DNA of 64,000 nucleotides from assembly GCA_023417065.1 (NCBI GenBank), contig JAEZGH010000134.1, forward strand, positions 62,001 through 126,000, read 5' to 3'. This DNA comes from Bacteroidota bacterium (GTDB lineage Bacteria; Bacteroidota; Bacteroidia; Cytophagales; Cyclobacteriaceae). Shown here piece after piece: positions 46,359 through 54,586 of this stretch; position 1 is the stretch's first letter; every line of letters starts with the position of its first letter. A program made the translations under genes and the position numbers. The notes beneath the pieces were generated by a model. That model did not search any database, was not told the DNA's origin, and saw only the letters and a program-made list of their open reading frames with translations.

Positions 46359-47369
46359 TTAGTGTGATCTGATCAGTTCAGGATTTCGCATGACGGAGTA
46401 GAAGTCGGTCATAATTTTCTCCTTATCAAAGTCTTCCCACAGGATCACTTTTCGTGAGTTGGCTGGCCTGTCGACCCATTGGTTGTCGACCAGTATAGGT
46501 GCCGGCAGTTCCTGTTGTTTACCCCATTCCGGATTCTTAAGGATTGCGACGGCAACCATGTCGAACAATGCCCGCGACTGGGTTGAATCGGAGTAATGGA
46601 TGTGTTTGAACAGGTCGACGGAATAATCGCCAAAAGTGGAGAACTTTCCCCCGTGGCGGCCCTCAACGGGTTTATCGATACGGGGTCCAAGACCGGGCAT
46701 GATTTGTTCGATTTCTGCCTTCGTTGCAGTTACTTCAGCAGTACCGCCGGATTTACCCCAACGTACCGTTACAATTTCAAAAGGTACGCGTTGATTTAGA
46801 AGGTAGTTCATCGCCACCGTATCGTTGTCCTGGTTGTACTCACCTGGATCAGGGTAGTTTGAGCCCAGCCAGACGAGGCGGATGTTGTCCTGGATAGACG
46901 GATCCTTTTCGATGGCAAGAGCGATATTGGTCAGTTTGCCGACCGCGAGAACAACGAGCTTTTGCTTTCGCTCTTTCTTGGATTCTTCTATAATGAAATC
47001 AACAGCTTCTGCGCCGTCGAAATTTGTTTTGTGCAGGTCGGCGCGGATTGCAGTAAAAGACTTGTCGGCCCCCTTGAATAACGGAATTGCCTTATGCGCC
47101 TTTGTGAGGTGCAGGATTCTCTCGGCTTCCTTGTATTGGCTATCTATGTTGCCACCGCTGTGAGTAGTGTTTACGGTAACCCCCTTCACGTTGAATAGAT
47201 TGCTGTTGAACAGCAGGTATGCCATTGCGTGTTGATCATCGAGTTCGTTGTTGGCATCCGTATCAAAGATGATTGGCATCCGGTCATCTTCGACGTTCTC
47301 GCGTTTCACCGAGCACGAAGTAACGGTGATTAACGCGAGAAGAATAAGGGTGGTAGGGAGGTGGCTCAT
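46359..47369 (-). CDS. Inosine-uridine-type nucleoside hydrolase, lipoprotein
   Basis: This 336-residue lipoprotein has lipobox ITVTSC. The IUNH fold opens with the Ca2+-binding aspartate cluster IIFDTDANNELDDQHA. LVVLAVGKLTNIALA and RLVWLGSNYPDPGEYN follow, with a late Asp in RALFDMVAVAIL completing the metal site. It would cleave the N-glycosidic bond of nucleosides in the periplasm or at the cell surface. Upstream lies the TetR gene, 61 bp away on the same strand; downstream only the porin remnant remains, possibly once its uptake partner. Confidence 0.92.
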   Translation of the reverse strand: MSHLPTTLILLALITVTSCSVKRENVEDDRMPIIFDTDANNELDDQHAMAYLLFNSNLFNVKGVTVNTTHSGGNIDSQYKEAERILHLTKAHKAIPLFKGADKSFTAIRADLHKTNFDGAEAVDFIIEESKKERKQKLVVLAVGKLTNIALAIEKDPSIQDNIRLVWLGSNYPDPGEYNQDNDTVAMNYLLNQRVPFEIVTVRWGKSGGTAEVTATKAEIEQIMPGLGPRIDKPVEGRHGGKFSTFGDYSVDLFKHIHYSDSTQSRALFDMVAVAILKNPEWGKQQELPAPILVDNQWVDRPANSRKVILWEDFDKEKIMTDFYSVMRNPELIRSH

Positions 47370-47430
47370 AGGGTATCAGTGACAGGTGACAGACACCTCA
47401 AGCTATGATTTTTTTTGCCGACTAAAAAGT

Positions 47431-48003
47431 TCAGGCAGCTTCCAGGGCGGGCACTGAAGCAGGCTGGGAGTTGTCCATCGCCTTCAGGAACAATTGGGCA
47501 AGAAGGTCAATTTCTGTTTCCGAGATCCTGCCTTCAGAACGGGCAATAATCTTAATGTTTTCGTGGAAAAGATTTGCGACGGTGGCAGCAGAAATAGTTT
47601 GAGTGATCGGCGCATAGGATTCGAAAAACCCGATGAGCGAAGTGAGCATTTGCTTTTCAAGACGTTTCACCTCGTCAACGTTGAATGGGAAGTTGGCGAA
47701 ATGGTCGAGGAATGCAACAATATCGGGATTGCTGGTATAGTAGGTGATGAGTTCGCGCCAGAGTTTGAAGTAACGTTTACTGAAGGGTTCTTCCGTCCTG
47801 GTAGCAGCGTCAATTACTTTGTTGATGGACTCGAAAACCTGAACTCCTGCGAATGAGATGAGTTGCTCTCTGTTTTCAAACAGCGTCTCGACCACGGAGG
47901 CAGAAACGCGCGCGTGATATCCGACTTCAGCCATCGACAGGTAGCTGACTTTTCCTTCTTTGATTAGTTTGAGGGTAGCTTTGTAGATCGCTAGTTTTTC
48001 CAT
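47431..48003 (-). CDS. TetR-family transcriptional regulator
   Basis: This 190-residue protein has an N-terminal helix-turn-helix of TetR type (LAIYKATLKLIKEG, then LSMAEVGYHARVSASVVETLFENREQLISF at about 22-50) and a helical ligand-binding domain to the end. It probably represses itself or neighbouring genes. The nucleoside hydrolase gene follows on the same strand. A short GC-rich hairpin with an A/T run directly before the start codon may affect its translation or transcription. Confidence 0.88.
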   Translation of the reverse strand: MEKLAIYKATLKLIKEGKVSYLSMAEVGYHARVSASVVETLFENREQLISFAGVQVFESINKVIDAATRTEEPFSKRYFKLWRELITYYTSNPDIVAFLDHFANFPFNVDEVKRLEKQMLTSLIGFFESYAPITQTISAATVANLFHENIKIIARSEGRISETEIDLLAQLFLKAMDNSQPASVPALEAA

Positions 48004-48010
48004 AAAAATC

Positions 48011-48024
48011 CGGCCTTTCGGCCG
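48011..48024. promoter_or_regulatory. Hairpin before TetR start codon
   Basis: On the reverse strand CGGCC-GAAA-GGCCG forms a 5-bp stem with a GNRA tetraloop, followed by GATTTTT and then the ATG at 48001-48003. The form resembles a short terminator, or a hairpin that could hide the translation start. Confidence 0.45.
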
Positions 48025-48094
48025 TTTTGGTCTATACTATTAGCAACAAAAAAATCAGGTCAGGCAGTTCCGTGGTGAAGTCGTTCACCAATTG

Positions 48095-48310
48095 TTACGA
48101 GAGCCGGGTCAATGTAGCTGCGGCGATCCGGCGAACGGTTGATTTGGCGGCCACATAAACAGCGGCGGTCGCTGACAGTCTTTTTTTGGACTTTGGTAAT
48201 AATTTCCGGAGAGAAGCAGGTGTTTCCTGTGTTGCTTCGAGACGCGGGTCTGGAAGGCCGTGCATGGTAAAAAGGGAAGCCCGACGTACAGTAGGATTCT
48301 TTGAGTTCAT
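48095..48310 (-). CDS. Small basic hypothetical protein (uncertain)
   Basis: This is a 71-residue, Arg/Lys/Ala-rich frame (KLLPKSKKRLSATAAVYVAAKSTVRRIAAATL). The composition could be a small cytoplasmic or DNA-binding protein, but no motif supports this and no clear ribosome-binding site is seen. It is listed because it lies in an otherwise empty 700-bp gap. Confidence 0.25.
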   Translation of the reverse strand: MNSKNPTVRRASLFTMHGLPDPRLEATQETPASLRKLLPKSKKRLSATAAVYVAAKSTVRRIAAATLTRLS

Positions 48311-48756
48311 ACTCAGATTAGGTTAATATAATGTCATTCAGGGCTGCCAACGCATCAGGTCAGCCCCGATGTGGTGCAATGTTACGCCTTTAATCCATGT
48401 TGAAACATGTGATGTAATGAAATCCTGCAACCTGCTGAGTGCAACCTTTTCGGACAAGAAAATCTTGCAATCGAATGCACCCAAGGAAAGAGAATGGTCG
48501 CCGGGTTTTTCGATGTGACTTGCCTGCTGCTGTTGCCTGTTTGCTGCATGGAAGATTCATGCGGGTAGATAACGACTTTGATAAAGGTCTCGCGAGAACC
48601 ATAAAAATGTCATAAAAGATTAAAATACCATTAATTAGCTTGTTTTTTGATGGAATTCATCCGCCGGAATCAGCCCGGGACGGCGGAAACCTTTATATTT
48701 GAAAGGCAGGTTGATTGGAACTTCGGGTCCGTCAGCCGATTAAGACAACTGGAAGA
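48311..48756. other. Intergenic region upstream of the universal stress protein gene
   Basis: No gene is seen. TATATTTG (48694-48701) matches the Bacteroidota -7 element and would start a transcript about 50 nt before the ATG, but no -33 TTTG is at the right distance. An inverted repeat CCGCCG (48661-48666) / CGGCGG (48681-48686) covers the expected -33 region and could bind a regulator. Confidence 0.4.
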
Positions 48757-49593
48757 ATGAAAAAAATACTTGTCCCAACGGATTTTTCTGAATCGTCACG
48801 AGCATCACTGTCGTATGCCGCCATGCTGGCCTTGAAAATGGATGCAGAACTCATTCTGTTTCACGTAATTGACATTTCCAATTCGGAGATGTTGTTAAAG
48901 CGGGCACGGCTTGAAGAAGAGGTGGTTGAACTGGCGCGACAGGATGCAGGCTACCTTATCGACAGCATCCGTGCTGAAATGGGGCAGAACCTTAAGATCA
49001 GCTTCGAGTACCGGATGGGTCACCCTTTACATAAGGTGATCGATAATTTTGTTCAGCAAAACGACGTTGGACTTATCGTTATGGGCTCGCATGGCGCCTC
49101 GGGCCTTCGTAAGGTTCTGATGGGAAGCATGGCTATGCAGGTAATCAACAACAGTAGCGTGCCGGTGATTGCCGTCCCTAAGGGTGCAGTCTTTCAGCTG
49201 GATAAGATCATTTACGCGACTGATATGTCGAATCTGGCGAAGGAACTCGATTTCCTTGTCGGTTTTGCGCAGCGGTTCAGTGCAAGTGTTCACGTTGTGC
49301 ACGTGCTGGCCAGCGACGAGCCTAACCCTGATCGCACTGAAATAAAGGCGCAGATCGCACGCATTGGTTACCCGAAGATTTACTTCCACGTTCTTCGTGG
49401 CGATGAGGTTACCAGGGTAGTGAGCACTTTTGTACGACGCGGCAAAGCTCATATGCTGGCGATGTTCACCCATCGCCTTGACTTTTTCGGACAACTGTTC
49501 TCGACGAGCGTAACCCAGGAGATCGCTGCGCAAAACCACCTGCCGGTACTGACCATCAACAGGGAACGCGCCAAAGACTTCAAGCTAGACTAA
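48757..49593 (+). CDS. Universal stress protein, tandem Usp domains
   Basis: This 278-residue protein has two Usp domains. The first is MKKILVPTDFSESSRASLSY with the ATP-binding-type segment VGLIVMGSHGASGLRKVLMGSMAMQVINNS. The second, at about residues 150-278, has KIIYATDMSNLAKELDF and an eroded C-terminal nucleotide site. The GxxG(9)G(S) pattern in the first domain suggests nucleotide binding. The start is the ATG at 48757; a TTG at 48715 would add residues outside the domain. Such proteins are induced by starvation and stress. It is monocistronic. Confidence 0.92.
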   Translation: MKKILVPTDFSESSRASLSYAAMLALKMDAELILFHVIDISNSEMLLKRARLEEEVVELARQDAGYLIDSIRAEMGQNLKISFEYRMGHPLHKVIDNFVQQNDVGLIVMGSHGASGLRKVLMGSMAMQVINNSSVPVIAVPKGAVFQLDKIIYATDMSNLAKELDFLVGFAQRFSASVHVVHVLASDEPNPDRTEIKAQIARIGYPKIYFHVLRGDEVTRVVSTFVRRGKAHMLAMFTHRLDFFGQLFSTSVTQEIAAQNHLPVLTINRERAKDFKLD

Positions 49594-49670
49594 TCGCGAG
49601 TTGCATTCCGCCGATATTGGGAGTTGATTCTTTGGATCATCTGCTTTGACGCGCTTGCTTACAAAAAACG

Positions 49671-49701
49671 TTGATAGTGTGTTCGTCAACAGGTATCTTT
49701 C
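49671..49701 (+). promoter_or_regulatory. Candidate promoter of the GH29 gene
   Basis: TTG (49671-49673) and TATCTTTC (49694-49701), separated by 20 bp, resemble the -33/-7 consensus with one mismatch in the last -7 base. The ATG of the fucosidase gene is 28 bp downstream. Confidence 0.4.
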
Positions 49702-49729
49702 CCGATACTTGAACCTCGACGCACATCCA

Positions 49730-51172
49730 ATGAAATTCTGCCTTTCACATTTCACTGTAGTTTTATTACTGCTTACATTTTCTGGTTGTGCCGAGCGCGA
49801 GGTTCCCCCGCCGTCGCCGGTAGGGCCCGTGCCGACAGATTCCCAGATGGCATGGCATGAAATGGAACTGAACGCCTTCATCCATTTTACTACAAATACA
49901 TTCACCGACAAAGAATGGGGTTACGGTGATGAAAGCCCCGCAGTCTTCAACCCTGAGAAGGTTGATGTCGAACAATGGATGTCGACACTGAAGGCCACGG
50001 GTTTTAAAGGTGTGATCCTGACGACCAAGCATCACGACGGGTTCTGTCTGTGGCCATCTCAATACACAGAACATTCGGTAAAGAACAGTCCGTATAAAGG
50101 TGATGTTGTTAAGGAGGTTTCAGACGCCTGTAAGCGTCATGGCTTAAAGTTTGGGGTGTATCTTTCACCATGGGACCGCAATCGTGCAGACTATGGAACT
50201 CCAGCTTACATTGATTATTACAGAGCGCAGTTGAAAGAGTTGTTTACGAACTATGGTCCTGTCTTTGAAATGTGGTTCGATGGTGCGAATGGCGGCGACG
50301 GTTATTACGGCGGCGCGAACGAACGCCGGAGGATTGATGGCGCTACGTATTATGAATGGCCAGCTACTCTTGATACGGTCAGGCAAATCGAGCCCGATGT
50401 GATCTTCTTCAGCGACGCGGGGCCGGGAGTACGATGGGTTGGCAATGAACGCGGAATTGCAGGCGAAACAAACTGGAACACGATTACACCGGATACCTTA
50501 TACGCTGGAAAAGCAGGTATTGAGAGTTTGTTGAACTCCGGGGCGGAAGGCGGAACGCATTGGATTCCCGCTGAAACGGATGTGTCTATTCGTCCGGGAT
50601 GGTTTTACCATGCCAGTGAAGACTCTCTGGTTAAATCACCTGAGAAACTGTTTGATATTTACCTTACCTCTGTGGGGCGCGGGTCAACGCTGTTGCTTAA
50701 CATTCCTCCCGACAGGCGTGGGGTTCTTCATGAGAACGATGTTGCCGCGCTGAACGGATTTCGATCTATTCTTGACTCTGTTTTCGCGAAGGATCTTGCC
50801 GCAGAGGCTACAGTGGAAGCAGATAATTATCGCGGTGGCATCAGTGAGTTCAGTCCACAACAGGTTGCGAACGGGAACAAAGAATCTTATTGGGCTACTG
50901 ACGATGAGGTGTCGCAGGGTAGTATCCGGTTGCAACTAAAGGAGTCGCAACGTATCCGCTATGTTGTTTTGCAGGAATACATCCGGCTTGGTCAGCGTAT
51001 CAAAAAATTTACAGTCGATGCGTGGCGAAACGGTAAATGGGAACAAATTGCAGAAGGCACAACGGTAGGATACAAACGGATTCTGCCTGTGGATGTCGAG
51101 ACTGATAAGATACGCGTTAACTTCCTTGATTCGCGGGGTCCGCTCGTTATCAGCAGCATCTCACTTTTTTAA
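49730..51172 (+). CDS. Alpha-L-fucosidase (GH29) lipoprotein with C-terminal F5/8C-like module
   Basis: This 480-residue lipoprotein has lipobox TFSGC. The GH29 barrel opens with MAWHEMELNAFIHFTTNTFTDKEWG, carries KATGFKGVILTTKHHDGFCLWPS and has the nucleophile aspartate in VFEMWFDGANGG. The last 125 residues (NGNKESYWATDDEVSQGSIRL...) form a discoidin-type carbohydrate-binding module. It removes terminal alpha-L-fucose from glycans; position specificity cannot be told. I start at the ATG at 49730, where the lipoprotein signal begins. It is followed by an intergenic repeat and a GH13 gene. Confidence 0.93.
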   Translation: MKFCLSHFTVVLLLLTFSGCAEREVPPPSPVGPVPTDSQMAWHEMELNAFIHFTTNTFTDKEWGYGDESPAVFNPEKVDVEQWMSTLKATGFKGVILTTKHHDGFCLWPSQYTEHSVKNSPYKGDVVKEVSDACKRHGLKFGVYLSPWDRNRADYGTPAYIDYYRAQLKELFTNYGPVFEMWFDGANGGDGYYGGANERRRIDGATYYEWPATLDTVRQIEPDVIFFSDAGPGVRWVGNERGIAGETNWNTITPDTLYAGKAGIESLLNSGAEGGTHWIPAETDVSIRPGWFYHASEDSLVKSPEKLFDIYLTSVGRGSTLLLNIPPDRRGVLHENDVAALNGFRSILDSVFAKDLAAEATVEADNYRGGISEFSPQQVANGNKESYWATDDEVSQGSIRLQLKESQRIRYVVLQEYIRLGQRIKKFTVDAWRNGKWEQIAEGTTVGYKRILPVDVETDKIRVNFLDSRGPLVISSISLF

Positions 51173-51174
51173 AG

Positions 51175-51345
51175 ATTTCTGGCTTCCGATTATTTGCATT
51201 GAAAAATCTTTCACGGAATACACGGAATTGGATCGCCATCCATGAAACTTGAAACTTAAACATCCTCCCTACGGAGTGATGCAGGTGGCGTGTTGTGGTC
51301 TGCCCAATCAGAAATCAGATACCTGATATCAGAAATCCCCGTGGC
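51175..51345. repeat. Composite intergenic repeat (TTTCTG/TTGAAAC types)
   Basis: GATTTCTGGCTTCCGATT (51175-51192), CATGAAACTTGAAACTTAAAC (about 51241-51260) and, in the opposite orientation, AATCAGAAATCAGATACCTG...ATCAGAAATCC (about 51306-51339) repeat the words of the other intergenic copies. Confidence 0.55.
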
Positions 51346-51385
51346 ATCGTCTTTTTTAGTGTGGGTGTAATTGAACCCCTCCGGC

Positions 51386-52999
51386 ATGAAGGCAACGCAT
51401 GAACATCTTTGGTGGCAATATGGAATCGTTTATCAGATCTATCCCCGTTCATACCAGGATAGCAATGGCGATGGCGTAGGCGATCTGCCGGGTATCCTGA
51501 GTCGCCTTGATTATCTGAAATGGCTTGGCGTGGATGCTATCTGGATTTCTCCGATATATCCTTCACCAATGGCCGATTTCGGCTATGATATTTCCGACTA
51601 TGAAGGCATACATCCTTTGTTTGGTTCGCTTGATGATCTCGACAAGCTTGTGAAGGAAGTGCACGATCGTGGAATGAAGCTCATACTCGACTTTGTTCCA
51701 AATCACAGTTCAGACCAGCATCCGTGGTTTATTGAATCGCGGTCATCACGCGATAATCCCAAACGCGACTGGTACATCTGGCGTGATCCGGCCCCGGACG
51801 GAGGCGCACCCAATAACTGGCTGGCTGCATTCGGTGGACCTGCCTGGGAGTGGGATGAGACAACCCAACAATATTATTATCATGCCTTCCTGAAAGAGCA
51901 GCCTGATCTTAACTGGCGTAATCCGGAAGTTCAGCGTGCCATGTTGCAGGCGATGCGTTTCTGGCTTGACCGAGGTATTGATGGATTTCGTATCGACGTG
52001 ATGTGGCACATGATAAAAGACAATGACTTCAAGGACAATCCACCTAATCCGGATTATCAGCCCCACATGGCCACCTGCGACAAGGTGCTGGCCGTGTATT
52101 CAACAGACCAGCCTGAAGTCCACGACATCGTAAGGATGATGCGAAGTCTCCTCGACGAATACGACGAGCGCATGATGATTGGAGAGATATACCTTCCTAT
52201 TCAGAAGCTTGTTGCGTATTACGGCGTCGACCGGAATGGTGCACATCTGCCGTTCAACTTTCAGTTGCTCACACTTCCGTGGGATGCAAATAAAATATCA
52301 CTGGCAATTGCTGAATACGAGCAATCGATTCCCCCACACGGCTGGCCGAACTGGGTGATCGGGAATCACGATCAGCCGCGTGTAGCCAGCAGGATAGGAG
52401 CAGAGCAGGCCCGGATAGCGGCGATGATGTTGCTGACGCTCAGAGGAACTCCTACGATATATTACGGTGAGGAAATTGGGATGAAGGATGTTCCGATACC
52501 TTTTGAAGAGATCTGTGATCCACAGGGATTGAATATGCCTGACAAAAATCTCAGCCGTGATCCTGCGAGAACGCCCATGCAGTGGAGCGGCGATGTAAAC
52601 GCGGGATTTTCTGCCGTGAAGCCGTGGCTCCGTGTTGACCGCAGGTTCGCGAAGGTAAATGTGGAGGCGCAAAAAGAAGATCCGGAGTCAATGCTAACGC
52701 TTTACCGAAAACTCATACGCCTGCGTCAGTCTGAGCCGTCTCTTTCAATAGGGGAGTACGTTCCGGTTTACGCCGACCACCAGATGCTGGCATATATCCG
52801 GCACGTTGATGGACATCAGGCGTTCCTGATACTTCTGAACCTGAGCCATCGCCCCTGCTTTTTGCGTCAACCGAAGACCAGCTATTCGGGAACAGTTGTC
52901 GTGTCGTCGGCGCCGGAGCTTGAAGGCACGCGTGTTTCAGGAACGATATCGCTAAGCGGTGACGATGGAGTTGTGGTAGCGCTGGATGCTTACGATTAA
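51386..52999 (+). CDS. GH13 alpha-glucosidase / oligo-1,6-glucosidase-type enzyme
   Basis: This 537-residue cytoplasmic alpha-amylase-family enzyme has the four GH13 regions in order: DFVPNHSSDQHPWF, GFRIDVMWHM (nucleophile Asp), MIGEIYLP (acid Glu) and GNHDQPRV (transition-state Asp). QYGIVYQIYPRSYQDSNGDGVGDLPGI at the N-terminus is typical of alpha-glucosidases, trehalose-forming and related exo-acting members. No signal peptide is present, so it acts on imported oligosaccharides. The start is the ATG at 51386; the upstream TTG at 51371 adds five residues. Confidence 0.93.
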   Translation: MKATHEHLWWQYGIVYQIYPRSYQDSNGDGVGDLPGILSRLDYLKWLGVDAIWISPIYPSPMADFGYDISDYEGIHPLFGSLDDLDKLVKEVHDRGMKLILDFVPNHSSDQHPWFIESRSSRDNPKRDWYIWRDPAPDGGAPNNWLAAFGGPAWEWDETTQQYYYHAFLKEQPDLNWRNPEVQRAMLQAMRFWLDRGIDGFRIDVMWHMIKDNDFKDNPPNPDYQPHMATCDKVLAVYSTDQPEVHDIVRMMRSLLDEYDERMMIGEIYLPIQKLVAYYGVDRNGAHLPFNFQLLTLPWDANKISLAIAEYEQSIPPHGWPNWVIGNHDQPRVASRIGAEQARIAAMMLLTLRGTPTIYYGEEIGMKDVPIPFEEICDPQGLNMPDKNLSRDPARTPMQWSGDVNAGFSAVKPWLRVDRRFAKVNVEAQKEDPESMLTLYRKLIRLRQSEPSLSIGEYVPVYADHQMLAYIRHVDGHQAFLILLNLSHRPCFLRQPKTSYSGTVVVSSAPELEGTRVSGTISLSGDDGVVVALDAYD

Positions 53000-53022
53000 T
53001 AATAAGCACTTTTTGACTTCGC

Positions 53023-54375
53023 CTAGTATGCGTCGTTCAGTGCGAAGACAGGTTTACGATACATCCATTTCCCTCCGGTGAAGTCGGGAAACTCGATTGT
53101 TTGATTGCCAAGTTCTATTGATTTTTCACTTAGTGGCGTGATGGCACTCCAGGCTGCAGCATCGTAAACATCCATCGGCGGCGCGGTCTGATGTTTAATG
53201 GATTCAATGAGTGCGTTGATCACAAAAAAGTCCATTCCTCCGTGTCCTGCACCCTCCGCATCGCGGCTGAACTTTTTCCAAAGGGGATGATCGTATTTCT
53301 CAAGCCATTCCTTCTGGGAGTCCCACCGATGTGATTGCGACTTGCCTTCAACGTATATCGATTGATTTACGTCCATCCATAATCCTTGCGTTCCCTGGAT
53401 GCGGAAGCCCAGTGAGTAGGGTCGTGGAAGATTTGTGTCGTGTTGCAGGAGGATGGTCTCGCCGTTAGCACAGGTGATATTAGTTGTGACGACGTCGCCG
53501 AGTTTGAACTCAATCCTGGCATTTGGATGGTCAGGCCCGCAGTTGCTGACAACGTGGTTGTGAAGTCCGCGTGCCTTCGAGGCAAATGAGCTCAGGGTAA
53601 GGAACCGGTTGCCTCTGTTGATATTGATATAGTTGGCGATAGGTCCGATACCGTGTGTGGGATACAGATCGCCATTGCGATGAACCGAATGTTGAGTGCG
53701 CCAGCGCGCTTCGCTCCAGCCTTTTTCACCGAACTCACATCCATTGCCATATGCGCTCTTGCCGTCGTTGAATTTCACCTCGCGGAGGTCGTGCTGATAG
53801 CCTCCCTGAAGATGAATCAGTTCGCCGAATATTCCCTCTCGGACCATGTTAAGTACGGCCATTACATCACGTCGATAGCAGACATTCTCGAGCATCATCA
53901 CATGTGCGTTGTTTCGCTCTGCGGCCTTGACAACGTCCCAGTGGTCTTCAAGCGTGATACCAAGCATAACTTCGGGTGCCACCCATTTCACGCCCGCATC
54001 GATAGAACTGATGATCATTTCCTTATGCCATTCCCAGGGAGTTGAAATGATTACGGTATCAATCCCCTTGATTTCAAGCAGTTTCTTCCAGGCATATGGA
54101 TCACCTGTAAATATTTGTGAATCCTTGCGGTTGTGTTTCTTAAAGAGCGATTTGCTCATCTCAAGCATTCGCGGGTCTATGTCGCAGATAGCCACAACCT
54201 CCGTATCATTTCGCCGCAGCAACAGGTCAAGGTGGTTCTGACCGCGCAGGCCAACGCCGATTAGCGCTACGCGCACCTTTTGTTGGGGCGTGGAAGCCTT
54301 TGCAAGATTCAGTGGGTGCAATGCCAGCGTAGCGGCGGCCATCGCTGACGATTTGATAAAATCTTTTCGATTCAT
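53023..54375 (-). CDS. GH109-like NAD-dependent glycosidase (Gfo/Idh/MocA fold), exported
   Basis: This 450-residue protein begins NRKDFIKSSAMAAATLALHPL, a Tat-like or Sec signal with a single Arg-Lys pair. A Rossmann domain has VALIGVGLRGQNHLDLLL, and an APEVMLG segment replaces the usual EKP. The stretch LYPTHGIGPIANYININRG is the hallmark of GH109 (alpha-N-acetylgalactosaminidase) enzymes, which work by a transient C3 oxidation using bound NAD. Substrate uncertain. It sits between GH13 and GH9 genes but on the opposite strand. Confidence 0.9.
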   Translation of the reverse strand: MNRKDFIKSSAMAAATLALHPLNLAKASTPQQKVRVALIGVGLRGQNHLDLLLRRNDTEVVAICDIDPRMLEMSKSLFKKHNRKDSQIFTGDPYAWKKLLEIKGIDTVIISTPWEWHKEMIISSIDAGVKWVAPEVMLGITLEDHWDVVKAAERNNAHVMMLENVCYRRDVMAVLNMVREGIFGELIHLQGGYQHDLREVKFNDGKSAYGNGCEFGEKGWSEARWRTQHSVHRNGDLYPTHGIGPIANYININRGNRFLTLSSFASKARGLHNHVVSNCGPDHPNARIEFKLGDVVTTNITCANGETILLQHDTNLPRPYSLGFRIQGTQGLWMDVNQSIYVEGKSQSHRWDSQKEWLEKYDHPLWKKFSRDAEGAGHGGMDFFVINALIESIKHQTAPPMDVYDAAAWSAITPLSEKSIELGNQTIEFPDFTGGKWMYRKPVFALNDAY

Positions 54376-54586
54376 GGGGAGAGTTATTCAGTCCGCGAAA
54401 TTTACCTGTTTTGACTAAAGATTCAAGGCTGGCAGGCTGATAGCTCCCGAAATCGCCCGGCGCATAAATCAAAATCAGATGACGTAAGCGTTGCGACGGC
54501 TTAAAGCGGGGTATGTGCGGCGTTCTGCAAAACCATTCATGTACTTAGACCCGGTTCCTGAAAGATATTTGTTACCTTGAATAGCT

